Below, in pieces: positions 35,345-46,000 of a stretch of 64,000 nt of DNA. The stretch comes from Echinococcus granulosus (taxonomy: Eukaryota; Platyhelminthes; Cestoda; Cyclophyllidea; Taeniidae), in assembly GCF_000524195.1 (NCBI RefSeq), contig NW_020170419.1:481533-545532 (forward strand), written 5' to 3'. The position numbers and the translations under genes are program-made. Position 1 is the first letter of the stretch. Every line of letters begins with the position of its first letter. The notes under the pieces are model-generated. The model worked only from the letters and a program-made list of their open reading frames with translations, ran no database searches and had not been told where the DNA came from.

Positions 35345-37632
35345 TGATGTACAAGGTGTAAGTAAATCTTGCTCTCTAAGTGGATCTGCACCTCCACTGT
35401 ATAAACCTAGGTAAGTGGTTGGCTTAATGCGCCAGATGAATGGCGAGGCTGGCTTTCGGCGCTGGCTTTGGTTGAGAATCCGACACTTGATCAGAGAAAA
35501 GGTCAAACTACTTTTTTATTATACTATTCCTAGTAAGGTCAGTGGCGTGTTTCTCTTGCTTTCGAGTGAGCCACAAAATGTCGCCATGCAGGAGAGCGTT
35601 CTACGGGGCATGCCTTAGGCTCTAGCCAATCAGGTGACGGAGGCGGCTAGTCACATCCCATCAGAACAAATCAGTACGAGGGTCAATGAATCCCTTTTTT
35701 GTCAAGTCATAATGTTTACTTAATCCAGGGTATTAGCAGTTTTTTCACCTCCAAAGCTTTAAAAGCTCCGTGATGGGACTAAATGGGATGGGAAGGAGGA
35801 AGGGAGATAATGATTCACTCCAAACTCCGTTGGATCAAAAGCTTTTCTTGGAATTGGGCAATCTCACATCGAAAGCTCTTACTTCTCAGTGCCTTCCCTT
35901 GGCACTAAACTGGTTGATGTAGACATGCTATGAATAGTTTGGAGCTAGATGCCAGTGACATGATAAACGGAAGAGGAAGGCGGTGGGGCAGTCAAGGCTG
36001 TTTCTTACTTGGCTTCTGGAGATGAAGCCTCTCATAAAAGTAGCATTCAAGAAGTACAGCTCCCCTTTTTTGCTTTTTAAAAAAGGACAAAAATGGGCAG
36101 AAGAAGGCGGGCATTATAAAATAGTGATTTTTTAGGGCAGTCCTCTTCAAGCTAGGCCACGAGTTCGACGAGGCAGCTAAAGGCAGTTTTTGCATCACCG
36201 AGGCGCCTGTCTGACCATCTTTGGCCAACCATCGTGCAGCTACCGTCCGCTCGCAAGGACGCACTTACGCATGCACGTACGCACAAGTGCGCGGTTGCGC
36301 TTGTCTGTCCCATTACCGCGTATTTCTAGCTGTGGTACGAGTTGCAGGAAGCGTTGTCCGAAAAAGTAGGCCTCGAAAAAAAATCGGCCATCTTTTGTTC
36401 AAATTTTGCATCTAAGATATGGCTTACTGGAGTTAAGTAGTATTGTAACTGAGTCGCATTTGTGTGATAGGATTTGGCCATGATCCTCCCCACCCGCGCC
36501 CTGACCTGTTAGCTGTTTGTCTGTAACTGTCCGACCCTTTAGGACATAAAGATGGCTTAAGTATCCTATTGGTGGCAGGAACAAACAATCCGCTCGAAAG
36601 GAACAACAATCACGATTTCAAGGGCTATTATGATGCCAAAACATCGCAAACGAATGGCATCCGTGTTTGCTCTTGACAATCACCTCAATTTGACCAGCAA
36701 TGCTGAAGTTTTGCTATCCGATTCGAAAAAAAAAAAATAAATAATCACTCTTTTAGTCATTGACAAGAGAAATTGGGGCCAAGAATGCATTGAGAGGTTC
36801 CGTTTCGGACAAATTTTCCCGCTGTTAGCTGTCGTCATAAGGAATAGGTCAGCTGTAAAACCTCGATCAGTCTTTAATAGCACAGAATTAGTGGACACTT
36901 ATGACACCGTAGCTGTAGCCTCCTCTACATCCGCAGGTTGTATCACTGACAGTGGGTAGGGGAAGGGGGTGAGGAGTGAAAAAAAGCATCCTACAACCTC
37001 GTAATAGCGAATTCAGAAGGAGTCTTATTCTGAACCCGCTGAATCACCATCCCGTGACTCATCATCCACCCAAATCAAACAAATTTAGACCATTTTTAAA
37101 TATTCAGGTCAGCCAACACACCCCCTTCGTCAAATGCCACACAAGAAGCATCACTTCAGACAAGAAACCACCTTAACCGGTTTTTAAACCGACTGTTACC
37201 TGACAGGCGTTGGCCACATCTATCCGAATCAATTCCGCTGAGGCTTTAGAATAGACAAAAAGGTAGTGCAGACCACGGGAAATACGTTATTTTGATGCCT
37301 TTTACTGAAGTTTGGTGAAGAGGCTACAAGTTATGACTACGAATAGCATCGGAATTCAAAAGAAATTTTTTTGATATCCGCTTTTCCACCTATACAGTTA
37401 ATCCGTCGTGCGTAGTTAGACTCTCGAGACTCCTAGTCATTTTTTAGGAAGACAGTGCCCCGAATTTATCCTCGCAACATGTCTATCCACTTCAAAGTGG
37501 AGAAAAGGGCCGTAATTACCAGGTATCAAATGACAAAAAAGCGTCACGAGATTACCTACTTATAACTTATAAGTAGAGCATACAGTAGATCGACACTTTT
37601 TGTGTCAACTAAGGTAGCATAGAACGACATAA
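35345..37632. other. Intergenic region with a CpG-rich patch
   Basis: No gene recognised. A short patch at about 36230-36310 is unusually rich in CG dinucleotides (for example CGCATGCACGTACGCAC) in otherwise AT-rich DNA and might be a promoter or Z-DNA-prone segment. CCAATCAG-type boxes occur at 35073-35080 and 35626-35633. Confidence 0.4.
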
Positions 37633-38754
37633 CTACGCCTTCTTTCCTTTTTTTTGCTTTCCTCCCCGCCGTTTGGATTTTGCCTTAATACCTTGCATTA
37701 CCATGATGGCTCGCCACCAAGCTTGCACCTGAAAAATAGCCACCAAAGTTTTTTGATTATTTTCCTCCTCCAACCTTCTTTTCTCTTCTGCGGTTTTGTG
37801 ATCCAAAACCACTTGTTCACATTGAGCGTACTCGAGTTTGAGGTTCTCGTGGTCCTTACGCAACTTCTCCAGACTAGCTGTCAAAGCATCTAACTCGGAG
37901 GACAGATCTTCAACCCTGGTTAGGCCTTGAAGATACTTCAAATGATTGGCCTGTAGATCGAGTTCACCGAACAGGGAACTGGAGGTCTCATTAATTAAGC
38001 GTTTTTCAGTGTTAAGACGCTGTCTAAAGTTCTGCGCACTATCACTCAGGGCTCTGGTCTCCTCATCACATATGATGCTGTAGTGATCGGCTCTTTGTCT
38101 GTAAGAGGCCTTGAGGTACTTGTAAGACATCAGTGACAATTGACGAGCCTCTTGCCATTCATGTTTTAGCCGCCTAATTACCTCATCGTAAAGCAGCCTC
38201 TGATTTTCAAAATGCTTCTCTATTTGGTGGATCTTTTCATGCATAAACTTTATCATCTGATCCTTATCCATAATAGTTTTAGCCAAATCTAGGGGCATAT
38301 CCACTATCGCCTGTTTATCATCGCAATGCATTCGTAGAGACTTGAAGGTGCCCCAGACATCAATCTCCCTCTCAAGTATTTGAAAAATATCTATCACCCT
38401 TTTAACCTCCTCCAAAAAGGTTCGTAAATTGCTCTCCTCCTCATTGAGTTTACGAAATGATCCATCTGGCAACGCGATGTAGTCCTCCTGACGACACCGT
38501 TCAAAACGGACCAGAGTCTCAAAAAATATTCTATTTAACTCTTTTATCAAGGTGTCACTATTCTTTTCCACACCCTCCTCCCCTTCAGGGAGGGTTTGAA
38601 GCACAGAGGCACCACAAGAGGCGGCTTTATGTATCATCGAGAACTCCTCCACTGTGTCGCTGAAGACGGCTTTCAAAGCCACCCTCATAATTGGAGAGAG
38701 CTTCCATTCCACCTCCTCATGCTGTGGACGGGAGTCGGGTGGGAGGATCTCCAT
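37633..38754 (-). CDS. IQCG: Dynein regulatory complex subunit 9-like protein (IQCG), intronless
   Basis: One uninterrupted 373-codon frame on the minus strand. DRC9 is part of the nexin-dynein regulatory complex that coordinates dynein arms in motile axonemes. The N-terminal third is mixed helical; residues from about 165 to 345 are strongly charged and predicted coiled coil. The C-terminus ends in FQVQAWWRAIMVMQGIKAKS, then a Lys/Arg/Gly-rich tail finishing KQKKGKKA. That arrangement (QAWWRG-type IQ motif plus a KG-rich tail) is what I know of IQCG. The IQ motif is degenerate: Gly is Ala and the second basic position is Met, so calmodulin binding may be weak or lost. DRC10/IQCD is the main alternative. 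Absence of introns is unusual beside its neighbours and raises the possibility of a retrocopy. CCAAT boxes and a CpG-rich block lie 5' of it. Confidence 0.7.
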   Translation of the reverse strand: MEILPPDSRPQHEEVEWKLSPIMRVALKAVFSDTVEEFSMIHKAASCGASVLQTLPEGEEGVEKNSDTLIKELNRIFFETLVRFERCRQEDYIALPDGSFRKLNEEESNLRTFLEEVKRVIDIFQILEREIDVWGTFKSLRMHCDDKQAIVDMPLDLAKTIMDKDQMIKFMHEKIHQIEKHFENQRLLYDEVIRRLKHEWQEARQLSLMSYKYLKASYRQRADHYSIICDEETRALSDSAQNFRQRLNTEKRLINETSSSLFGELDLQANHLKYLQGLTRVEDLSSELDALTASLEKLRKDHENLKLEYAQCEQVVLDHKTAEEKRRLEEENNQKTLVAIFQVQAWWRAIMVMQGIKAKSKRRGGKQKKGKKA

Positions 38755-41567
38755 TTTGACATTTCTGTACTTTTAATTCCATGTATTATCGATTAGGAAG
38801 CCTGAGAACAGCTGATCGATGACACATTGCTGGAGAAATCAGCTCTTTGACGATTTTGAAAAGTCATTAAGCTAATTTGTTTTCTCTTTTTTTTTAAAAA
38901 AAGCCGCAAAGTTCTAAATTGTGGTGGGATAAAATTTGGCTAGATAGCTAGATATGAGGTGAACTTTTTCATAAATAAGGAAAGAGGGCTTCTGACTAGA
39001 TAGACAAATTTGTAGTCAAGACTATTCCGTTATTTAATTTTCTTTTCTTTTTTTTTATTGAGAAATTTACAGCTTTAACCGGAAAATTGCTTCCTTAAAA
39101 CTGCCCAGATTTGGAGAATGGATGGAAATATTTTCTGTGGTACCTTCAAAAGGACAGGATATAGATGCTACCTGATGGGGATGCCCGCAATCCCAAACAG
39201 AAAAACGCAGTCCTGTTTGTTGTTCTGTAAGGTTCCACTTTTTTAGAGATTGGCCCAAAACATTCTGGAAATTGCGCCCTTACTCACCCCCCTTTTCTGA
39301 TTGGCTGAGATTGCGATAGCCCTACTTTAAGTACGTTAGTGGTTGCCCTACTACCAAGGTCATTCCGCCGCTACAATCCTGACAGGGTTATGCGCTGACC
39401 CAGCCTCGGGCCCATTGTCCGGCCGCTTTCGCTGGCCAGCCGCTGGGCGCGTGCGCACGCACTCCGTGCCGCTGTGCTGGCCCATCCGCGTCGGTGCTGT
39501 CTTTATTTGCTGCTCATCTAGATTCAGGCGCCTCGTACAGACAACCATCTGATCGTGACGACTGGTGATTAATTTTAAAGCCGTTTTACATTTTTAGGCT
39601 TTGTTTCCTCAGACGTTTTGGAATTTGCGCTCTTTTTCGCCTCCTCCTCCTCCGATTGGTCAATACCGTATGGAGATGGGCTTCAAATGTGCCAAGGCGG
39701 AGGCCAATTGAACTACTGTATGGACATGAGAGAGGAACCATCCGGCGTTTTTATCACCCTCTCCATGCTCAGCGATGCTGCCTTTTCCTCCTGCCAATGA
39801 TTTGACTGTGCACACTGCAAAATTTCACTTATTTCCATCGTTTAAAAACACCCGACCAATCACAGACGCTACATGCGAAGGGAGCCCTCCAATCAACCCA
39901 TCCGCTGAATACCCACAATAAATCTACAAAGAAGACGAACAAACAGAGTAAGGAAATGAATGACTAGGGGATACAAACAAAGATGGGAAAAGCGAGGGGT
40001 GTGGACATTTATTGCCCGACTACCCGTCTCAGTAATTATCCACGAAGGAGGAGAAGTGTTGCAAATTACCCAACTAGGAGCGGTTGGAGAATTATTTATG
40101 GTGCTTACTTATGCTAGATCTTTGGTCGCCTCGATTTTGGCGGCTATGCCATTGCTATCCTTTCCAGTGGTGAACTCTAGGGGTCATTTTGCGGTGGCGA
40201 TTTGCAATCTATTCCAACCAAACGATAAGGCTACACTGTTTTAGCGTTCACTGTCTTCTGCCCTCCGGTGAGTAATAATTGGGTCGGGTGGTAATTCGGG
40301 AGCGCTGGTTTTAGAACTGATAGACGTCTGTGGAGAAAAGTCGGCTTCCCAATATCCCAAGCAACTGTCCATGAGCCAAAACAACCGGGCGGGGAGTAAT
40401 GCGTTCCGGGGTAACCCCGCGCAAGCTGGTAAACCTTCAGCTGTGGAATCGCCGCAGTACATACTTGTTGATCTGTGGAAAGCTACGAGAAGAAAACACT
40501 GCCATTTCTAGCCTTGAAACGATGACCAAAGGAGGTAGAATGACCACAAGAAGTATCGGAAAATACGGTTTCTTCATTTCCGCTTGTGCTTTAGTAATCT
40601 TGTTGACGTTATGACTTCCTGTCTATTTTATGACCTCTTAGCACTTCTGCAGGTTAGGCATAAATCCTCTTCTTTGCTGGTATCCCATTTTACGTCTTTT
40701 GGGAGGTGACGTTGAAAAAAACGGGAAGAATATATAGTGTTGTACTTTTCACTTGAATATTCTAACTCTTTCTTGCGTTTGGCTTTGTTCAAAATGGTTA
40801 GCCAAAAAGACTAACAAGTTTGGGGACTAACAAGGTGGCAGTAACGCCATTCGAGCCTCAAAACCTCCAATTTGCAGTTCCCCAAATTTTGCTTTCCTCC
40901 GAATTGGAGGATTATCTGAATTTCACAGCTTGTAATTTAAAAAGGGAAAGCTGTGTCGATATTAAAGGACACGAAAAAGAGAGAAATTACAGTGCTTCTG
41001 AAAGGGGGCGAAGAATATGGCACTGAGATGAGGGGGAGCGCCGTCTGCGACGCGCATTTGGCAGGACATCGCGAATTTTAAAATTTGAAGTGCAAGCAGT
41101 TGCCTGTCGGTGCGGCAAAACAGCAAGCAAACAAATATTTGCGGCTGAAATTTTTTACCTCTCAGGGTGGAGGGGATGGGCCCACAACCTTACAAAACGG
41201 TTCTGCTCCGCGATTAAGCTATGAACCTTACCGAACGTCTAGTCCTTCCGTACTCCACTCTGATTGGCTGTGCTTTGAGCATGCTAGTGCTCACCACAGG
41301 ATCGAGATGAACCCCTTACTGTAGATCTACTTTCCCTGAAAACAGGAGAGAAAACTCACACAAATACGATATTTTCTTTCTGCTGAAAGAGTAGTAGGAG
41401 AGGTATATACAAAAATAGTCAGATAGGATTATATATCATGTATAGATATATATGTAATCCGATCATCTTCGCGGCGACAGCTGCATTGGTGGTAGTGTCG
41501 CAAATGGAAGTAGTAAACCTAGAAGACTCACACACCTCATCATCATCGCAATTATCGAGAGGATAAT
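38755..41567. other. Intergenic region upstream of the DRC9-like gene
   Basis: About 2.8 kb with no recognised gene. It holds a CpG-rich block at about 39400-39500, including the palindrome GCGTGCGCACGC (39449-39460), and four CCAAT/ATTGG boxes (39297-39304, 39655-39659, 39856-39860, 41263-41267). A hairpin-like AT segment lies at 41426-41460. These suggest a regulatory region, possibly the promoter of the minus-strand DRC9 gene; this is inference. Confidence 0.4.
39449..39460. promoter_or_regulatory. GC-rich palindrome resembling an NRF-1 site
   Basis: GCGTGCGCACGC is a perfect 12-base palindrome of alternating purine and pyrimidine inside a CpG-rich block, about 0.7 kb upstream of the DRC9-like start codon. 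It resembles the animal NRF-1 consensus (YGCGCAYGCGCR). Function is untested. Confidence 0.3.
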
Positions 41568-41854
41568 CTAGGAGGGTTTGAGCTTTGTCCAAAGCGTTGG
41601 ACTGCTGGACGGGGATGGGTTGATGGAAGAGTTTGGATTCGAGGTCCTTTCACTAGGAATGCACTCAATAGCTGGTGGGACATTAGCCGAGGAGGAAGTG
41701 GTGTCACCGGGTGCACTGCAACTACCCTCACTGTCAGGGTTGGTCTCTTGGGTTTTGGAATTCATTCCCACGGCAAACTGGGTAATAATCTCCGAGGTCA
41801 GAAAAACCATTGAGCGGATCGCATTTTTGGTCGCCTCTTTGCCCGATTTAGATA
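41568..41854 (-). CDS. Candidate terminal exon of unknown gene or alternative 3' exon of the proton channel
   Basis: A minus-strand frame runs from an acceptor (TTTGTAATTCAG) at 41855 to a TAG at 41568-41570. It starts with GKEATKNAIRSMVFLTSEII and continues into a Ser/Pro/Thr/Asn-rich tail, and codon use resembles neighbouring real exons. It begins in phase 1, as would be required after the S1, S4 or penultimate exon of the proton-channel gene, so it could be an alternative last exon of that gene. No family was recognised. The opposite strand is also open here, which weakens the case. If transcribed alone from an ATG at 41897 it would be 109 residues. Confidence 0.3.
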
Positions 41855-41897
41855 CTGAATTACAAATAAAAACGTAAAATTTTAGTAATTTGCTCAT

Positions 41898-43081
41898 GGA
41901 ATGATCGATAATTTTTACTACTGACTAATGCATAGCACAAGTCATTAAATCGAGCTGCACGTCTAGACTAATTAACTTTTCGGGTTACTTACTACTCCTG
42001 ACTACAATATAATTAGGCAAACACGTTAAAACCCAGACAAAGATTAATAAACGTGGAAGTCGTTACTTGTCATTTACAGCATCAAGAAGGTGGTTGGACT
42101 TGCACCGGTTTCATTTGGCAGTAAATTTTATACACAAATAACCAGATAAACTGACACAGCACGACTGACTATTTGACATTTTGAATACTGAGTACGTATA
42201 TCACGCACTTTTCAACACCTCGGCCAACGAAAAGACCGTTCTTATTTAATAGAATACAGCTGTGCATAGTATTGAATCAAAGATTAAGGTAAGACGACGG
42301 TAAACAGATCTAGAGAGTGCTTGAAGTACTAAAATTTTTGCAGGACATGGAACATTTAGTTTTTTAATTTTCCAATGAATATGTATTAGAAAACTACAAA
42401 AAATTTGAATAGTCAGTGTGCGAGATGAATCAAACGCTACCAGTAGCGACACCTATTTAATTGGTCTATCGTACGGTTTGATTGCCTCCATTGACGCATA
42501 CAAAGACGCAACTTGTATGTTAAGAACTGTTACGAACAGCGTTTTAAGAAGAATAGTAAAGCTGTGAAATTGCCGAATATTAAATGCGAAAAAACAATTT
42601 GCTAAAATCCTGTCCCGCTGACAAGTAGTAAATTGCATGTGAATTTCAGCTTTGGTTTGATGTACTTTTTAACATAAAAATCCAAAGTAAGTAAAAGCTA
42701 CTGTGATCAATGGGAGGCAAAAATGAAATTGTACCGAAGTCTGTCAATGAAAATGACTCTTTAAAAGTTCGTTATTCTTACCCATTAGACTCCCAAAAAT
42801 TGTTTCTAATAATAAAAAAATGCTGGTTTTGTAGCTCTCATGAGGATTTATATTCTCAAATGTCAGCGTTTGGTGAATACTAGGTGAATACTATCTACTA
42901 GTTAGAATACACCACCTTGGTGCAATTGATCAGGAGGTGGTTTCCCCTCCGCCGCACATCAAGTAGAGAAAAAAGTATATCTTTCGAGACCCTAGTGACT
43001 CATTCTCCATATCGGTTATCGTTTGGGATCTCTTTCATGATGTCTATCCCCCAAGTTTTTATTTATCGCTCTGCGATTTCT
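41898..43081. other. Spacer downstream of the proton channel gene
   Basis: AT-rich and without a supported gene. It carries the channel's 3' UTR and poly(A) signal at its upper end. A minus-strand frame ending YASMEAIKPYDRPIK near 42460 looks protein-like over a short stretch, but no exon boundaries could be supported. Confidence 0.4.
43058..43063 (-). promoter_or_regulatory. Polyadenylation signal AATAAA of the proton channel gene
   Basis: TTTATT on the + strand reads AATAAA on the minus strand, 18 bases after the TAA stop of the proton-channel model. Its position supports the predicted final exon. Confidence 0.65.
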
Positions 43082-46000
43082 TTATAAGACCAATGCAACA
43101 CGCATGACTTGCAATACTTTTCTGGTAAACTCGGCTGCGAGAATATGTCAAAATGGGTAAATATTCCTCTACAGTTAGGTCATACAACAAATAATTACCT
43201 GTGGGTCGACAGAAAATCAACTGCTCCCTTGGCACTCCCAATTCCACACACATACTTTCGAGGTTGTCAATGTGCTTCTACGGTGGAAAACGCACAAAAG
43301 CGTGAAAAATTATTGGAAATTCTTGAATAGTAGACAGAATCTCTAAGGATTTTTTAAACAAAAACGGCCTTCTGAAAAGGTTTAAAGAACTTGTGTATTT
43401 GAATGTATTCCAACTGAAACGATTAAAACCATATCGTCCAAATGACCGAAAAGGTTGACTCTACTGCTAACCTCGAGAAGTGCAATTTTCCCATTGAGTG
43501 CCTCTACCTTCAATTCGGACAGCCGTCGAGCCCTTTTTTGCAGTTGGATGCGAAATTCATTTCTCTGTTTCTCGTGCATGAGAAGACCTATGTGCAGAGA
43601 CAAAAGCAAGTCTAGAATTTGTCACCAGATAATCTTAGTTTTTTTCCATCATATTTTGTAAATTGCTTACTCGGGCTTGCTAAATCTGCTTGCACATTTC
43701 TATATGGAAAGGCAATTAAAACACTTGTTTTTTTGCCATAGTAGAACTAAAAGGTTATGTCCTCCTTTTCTTAAAATTTACACACAAAAGCTAAAATTTT
43801 CCAAGCAGATTTCATCAATACTGAGGGCTCTACTATGTGTCTGAAAGCATGCTAACTTATGCCGCAAATTTTTTAGTCCTAATTCACTGCAAACATCTAG
43901 CAAATTTGAAGGTACCCTCTACAAGGTTTTCAAATGAATGCTATTTAGAACACTTAAAAACGGACTGTTAATTTAAACATCAGAGAAGTGAACGCACTGT
44001 TGACAACTCGAACTATCCGCCAGATGAGGAATACGATGATCAGGGTTATTTCATCCGAGGCAATGTAGACAAATATGCCATCAGCTATGAGCGATATGAT
44101 AATTATTATTCCATCCACTATCTACAAATAAGGTAGAAGATAAAATGCATTACTTTTAAGATTTGAGTGGTATATAAAGCCCAAGCTATTGCAATGTGAT
44201 TGGTTAGTGTCACCTGCTTATAAATAGACTTCAATAGTGTTACTTTTAACATTTATATAGTGAAAGCGACATTTGTTCAAGTTCTGTACTTATATGATAG
44301 GGTGCTTTAGTTTTCGGCGATTTTGAAATTCCATCTTTGTGCCTGAGTAATGATCCTTTCCAAATAGCTTATGTCTCCGATAAATACCCCAGAGTTGCAC
44401 TGCTATAAACTGTGGCTGAACTTTTTCATAGCAAATAGTAATAATGATTTCTTTAACGGGAGACAACTTACAAATGGCACAGACACGTGTCATCCACTGC
44501 TGATAACTAGATTTGCAAGGAGACATGTGGGAAGAGCTGCCGAAGCCACGTCCGATTTGGGGAACAACACATATCTTGTTTGTTTACTTACTAAAGCCTT
44601 CATTTACTCAGTTTTTTATTCGCACATTCATTTACTAAAAAAAGTCTTTTCGCTTGCTCATTTATTTACTTGTTTACTTACCATGACCTGCCTGTTTTGT
44701 CTGCAGCTCTCTATCTCCCTCCTACAATCAGAGTATCTTTTACCACCAATCAGGAGAATCGTTTTGTCGGCGTAAACAGGATGACACTTAAATGGGAAAA
44801 AGTTGGTCGACAGATCATCTAAGTTATACATTGTAAATAGGGAGTTTATAAATCGGCGTTAGTCTTTGAGTGAAGAACAGAAATTGTGGTCTATTTTGAC
44901 ATAAAGGGCGGAAATTATGTGCTAGGAATAAAGCTAACGAACTAGCTTGACATAAATGTTCTCTTTCTGTTTTTTTAGACTTATTCAAGCGCATCAGACT
45001 CCTTAGCAAAATGAAAAATATTTATAAGCGGAGCACTGACCTTGAAAGTTATGGGCTGGTAGTTGGTATAATGAAACAATATCCTAAAAACTAGTCAGAA
45101 TACCTAATCAGAGTTTGACCAAAGCAATTTGGGTACAGTTTTGGCGTAAAATTATTTCGCTAGAACAATTAGCGAGAAGTCCTTGGTTAATTGCCAGAAT
45201 TCAGATATTATTTCCTTTGATGAGTGCCTAACACGTAATGGTCAGATAAGATCTTTAACTCGTTGTCTATTCAAAAAATATGTCGTGTGATAGAAAAGTA
45301 AAGATATTTGATGGTTGTAAATATGCGGGCAGATTCCTTAATGATGCCCTCTACTTTCGCTTGTTTCACAGACGGAACCCATGCTAGTACCATGTCCTGA
45401 TGTATGCTATCGAAATCGTGACGAAAAAAAAAGGCGAAAAAAAATGAGACCTTAGTAACCGTTTTCTCTAATGTCAGCAGCTTATGCACAACCAGGTAGC
45501 GGCATCCACCATCGGATTCACTAGCTGCAATCCCGGAGACGTGGCTCTAACCCTTTCTGTGGCGCATTTATTTCATTCCTAATTTCCTTGACCTTATCGT
45601 GATTACATGCCCCGCATCCTACCGGCCAATGAAAATAATTTCAAATCACGAAATATTCCGGAATATCTAGGATCTTAACTCTTGGTGCTTTTGTCCTTCC
45701 GATGTTGCACCACACACATCGGGCTACGTCAGGTGGTGTGTAATGGAGCTAACCGGTTTCCGATGGCATATTCTGCTATGCGAGTCTTTTAAGTCATTAG
45801 GCACCCCATCTTCGTGTTGCAGTAGCCATTTCCAACTGTGCCTACCAGACATCCTATATAATTACCTTCCTTTTACGCAATTAAATTTGTCTACATTCCA
45901 CGATGCACACAAAGACACACCTATAGAAGATAGGCGCGATCTTCTGAAAAATAGAATGGTTAATGGAAGGTGTGTAGGTGGTTTAGGACAGATGAACAGA

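Noticed and set aside
41578..41877. 99-codon + strand frame overlapping the orphan minus-strand exon
   Set aside because: Protein-like, but with no splice signals or downstream poly(A) signal; the minus-strand reading has a good acceptor and stronger codon bias.
44290..44775. Overlapping frames on both strands in the S2-S3 intron
   Set aside because: No acceptor or donor placed them in phase with the channel, and S2 to S3 is contiguous by homology without them.
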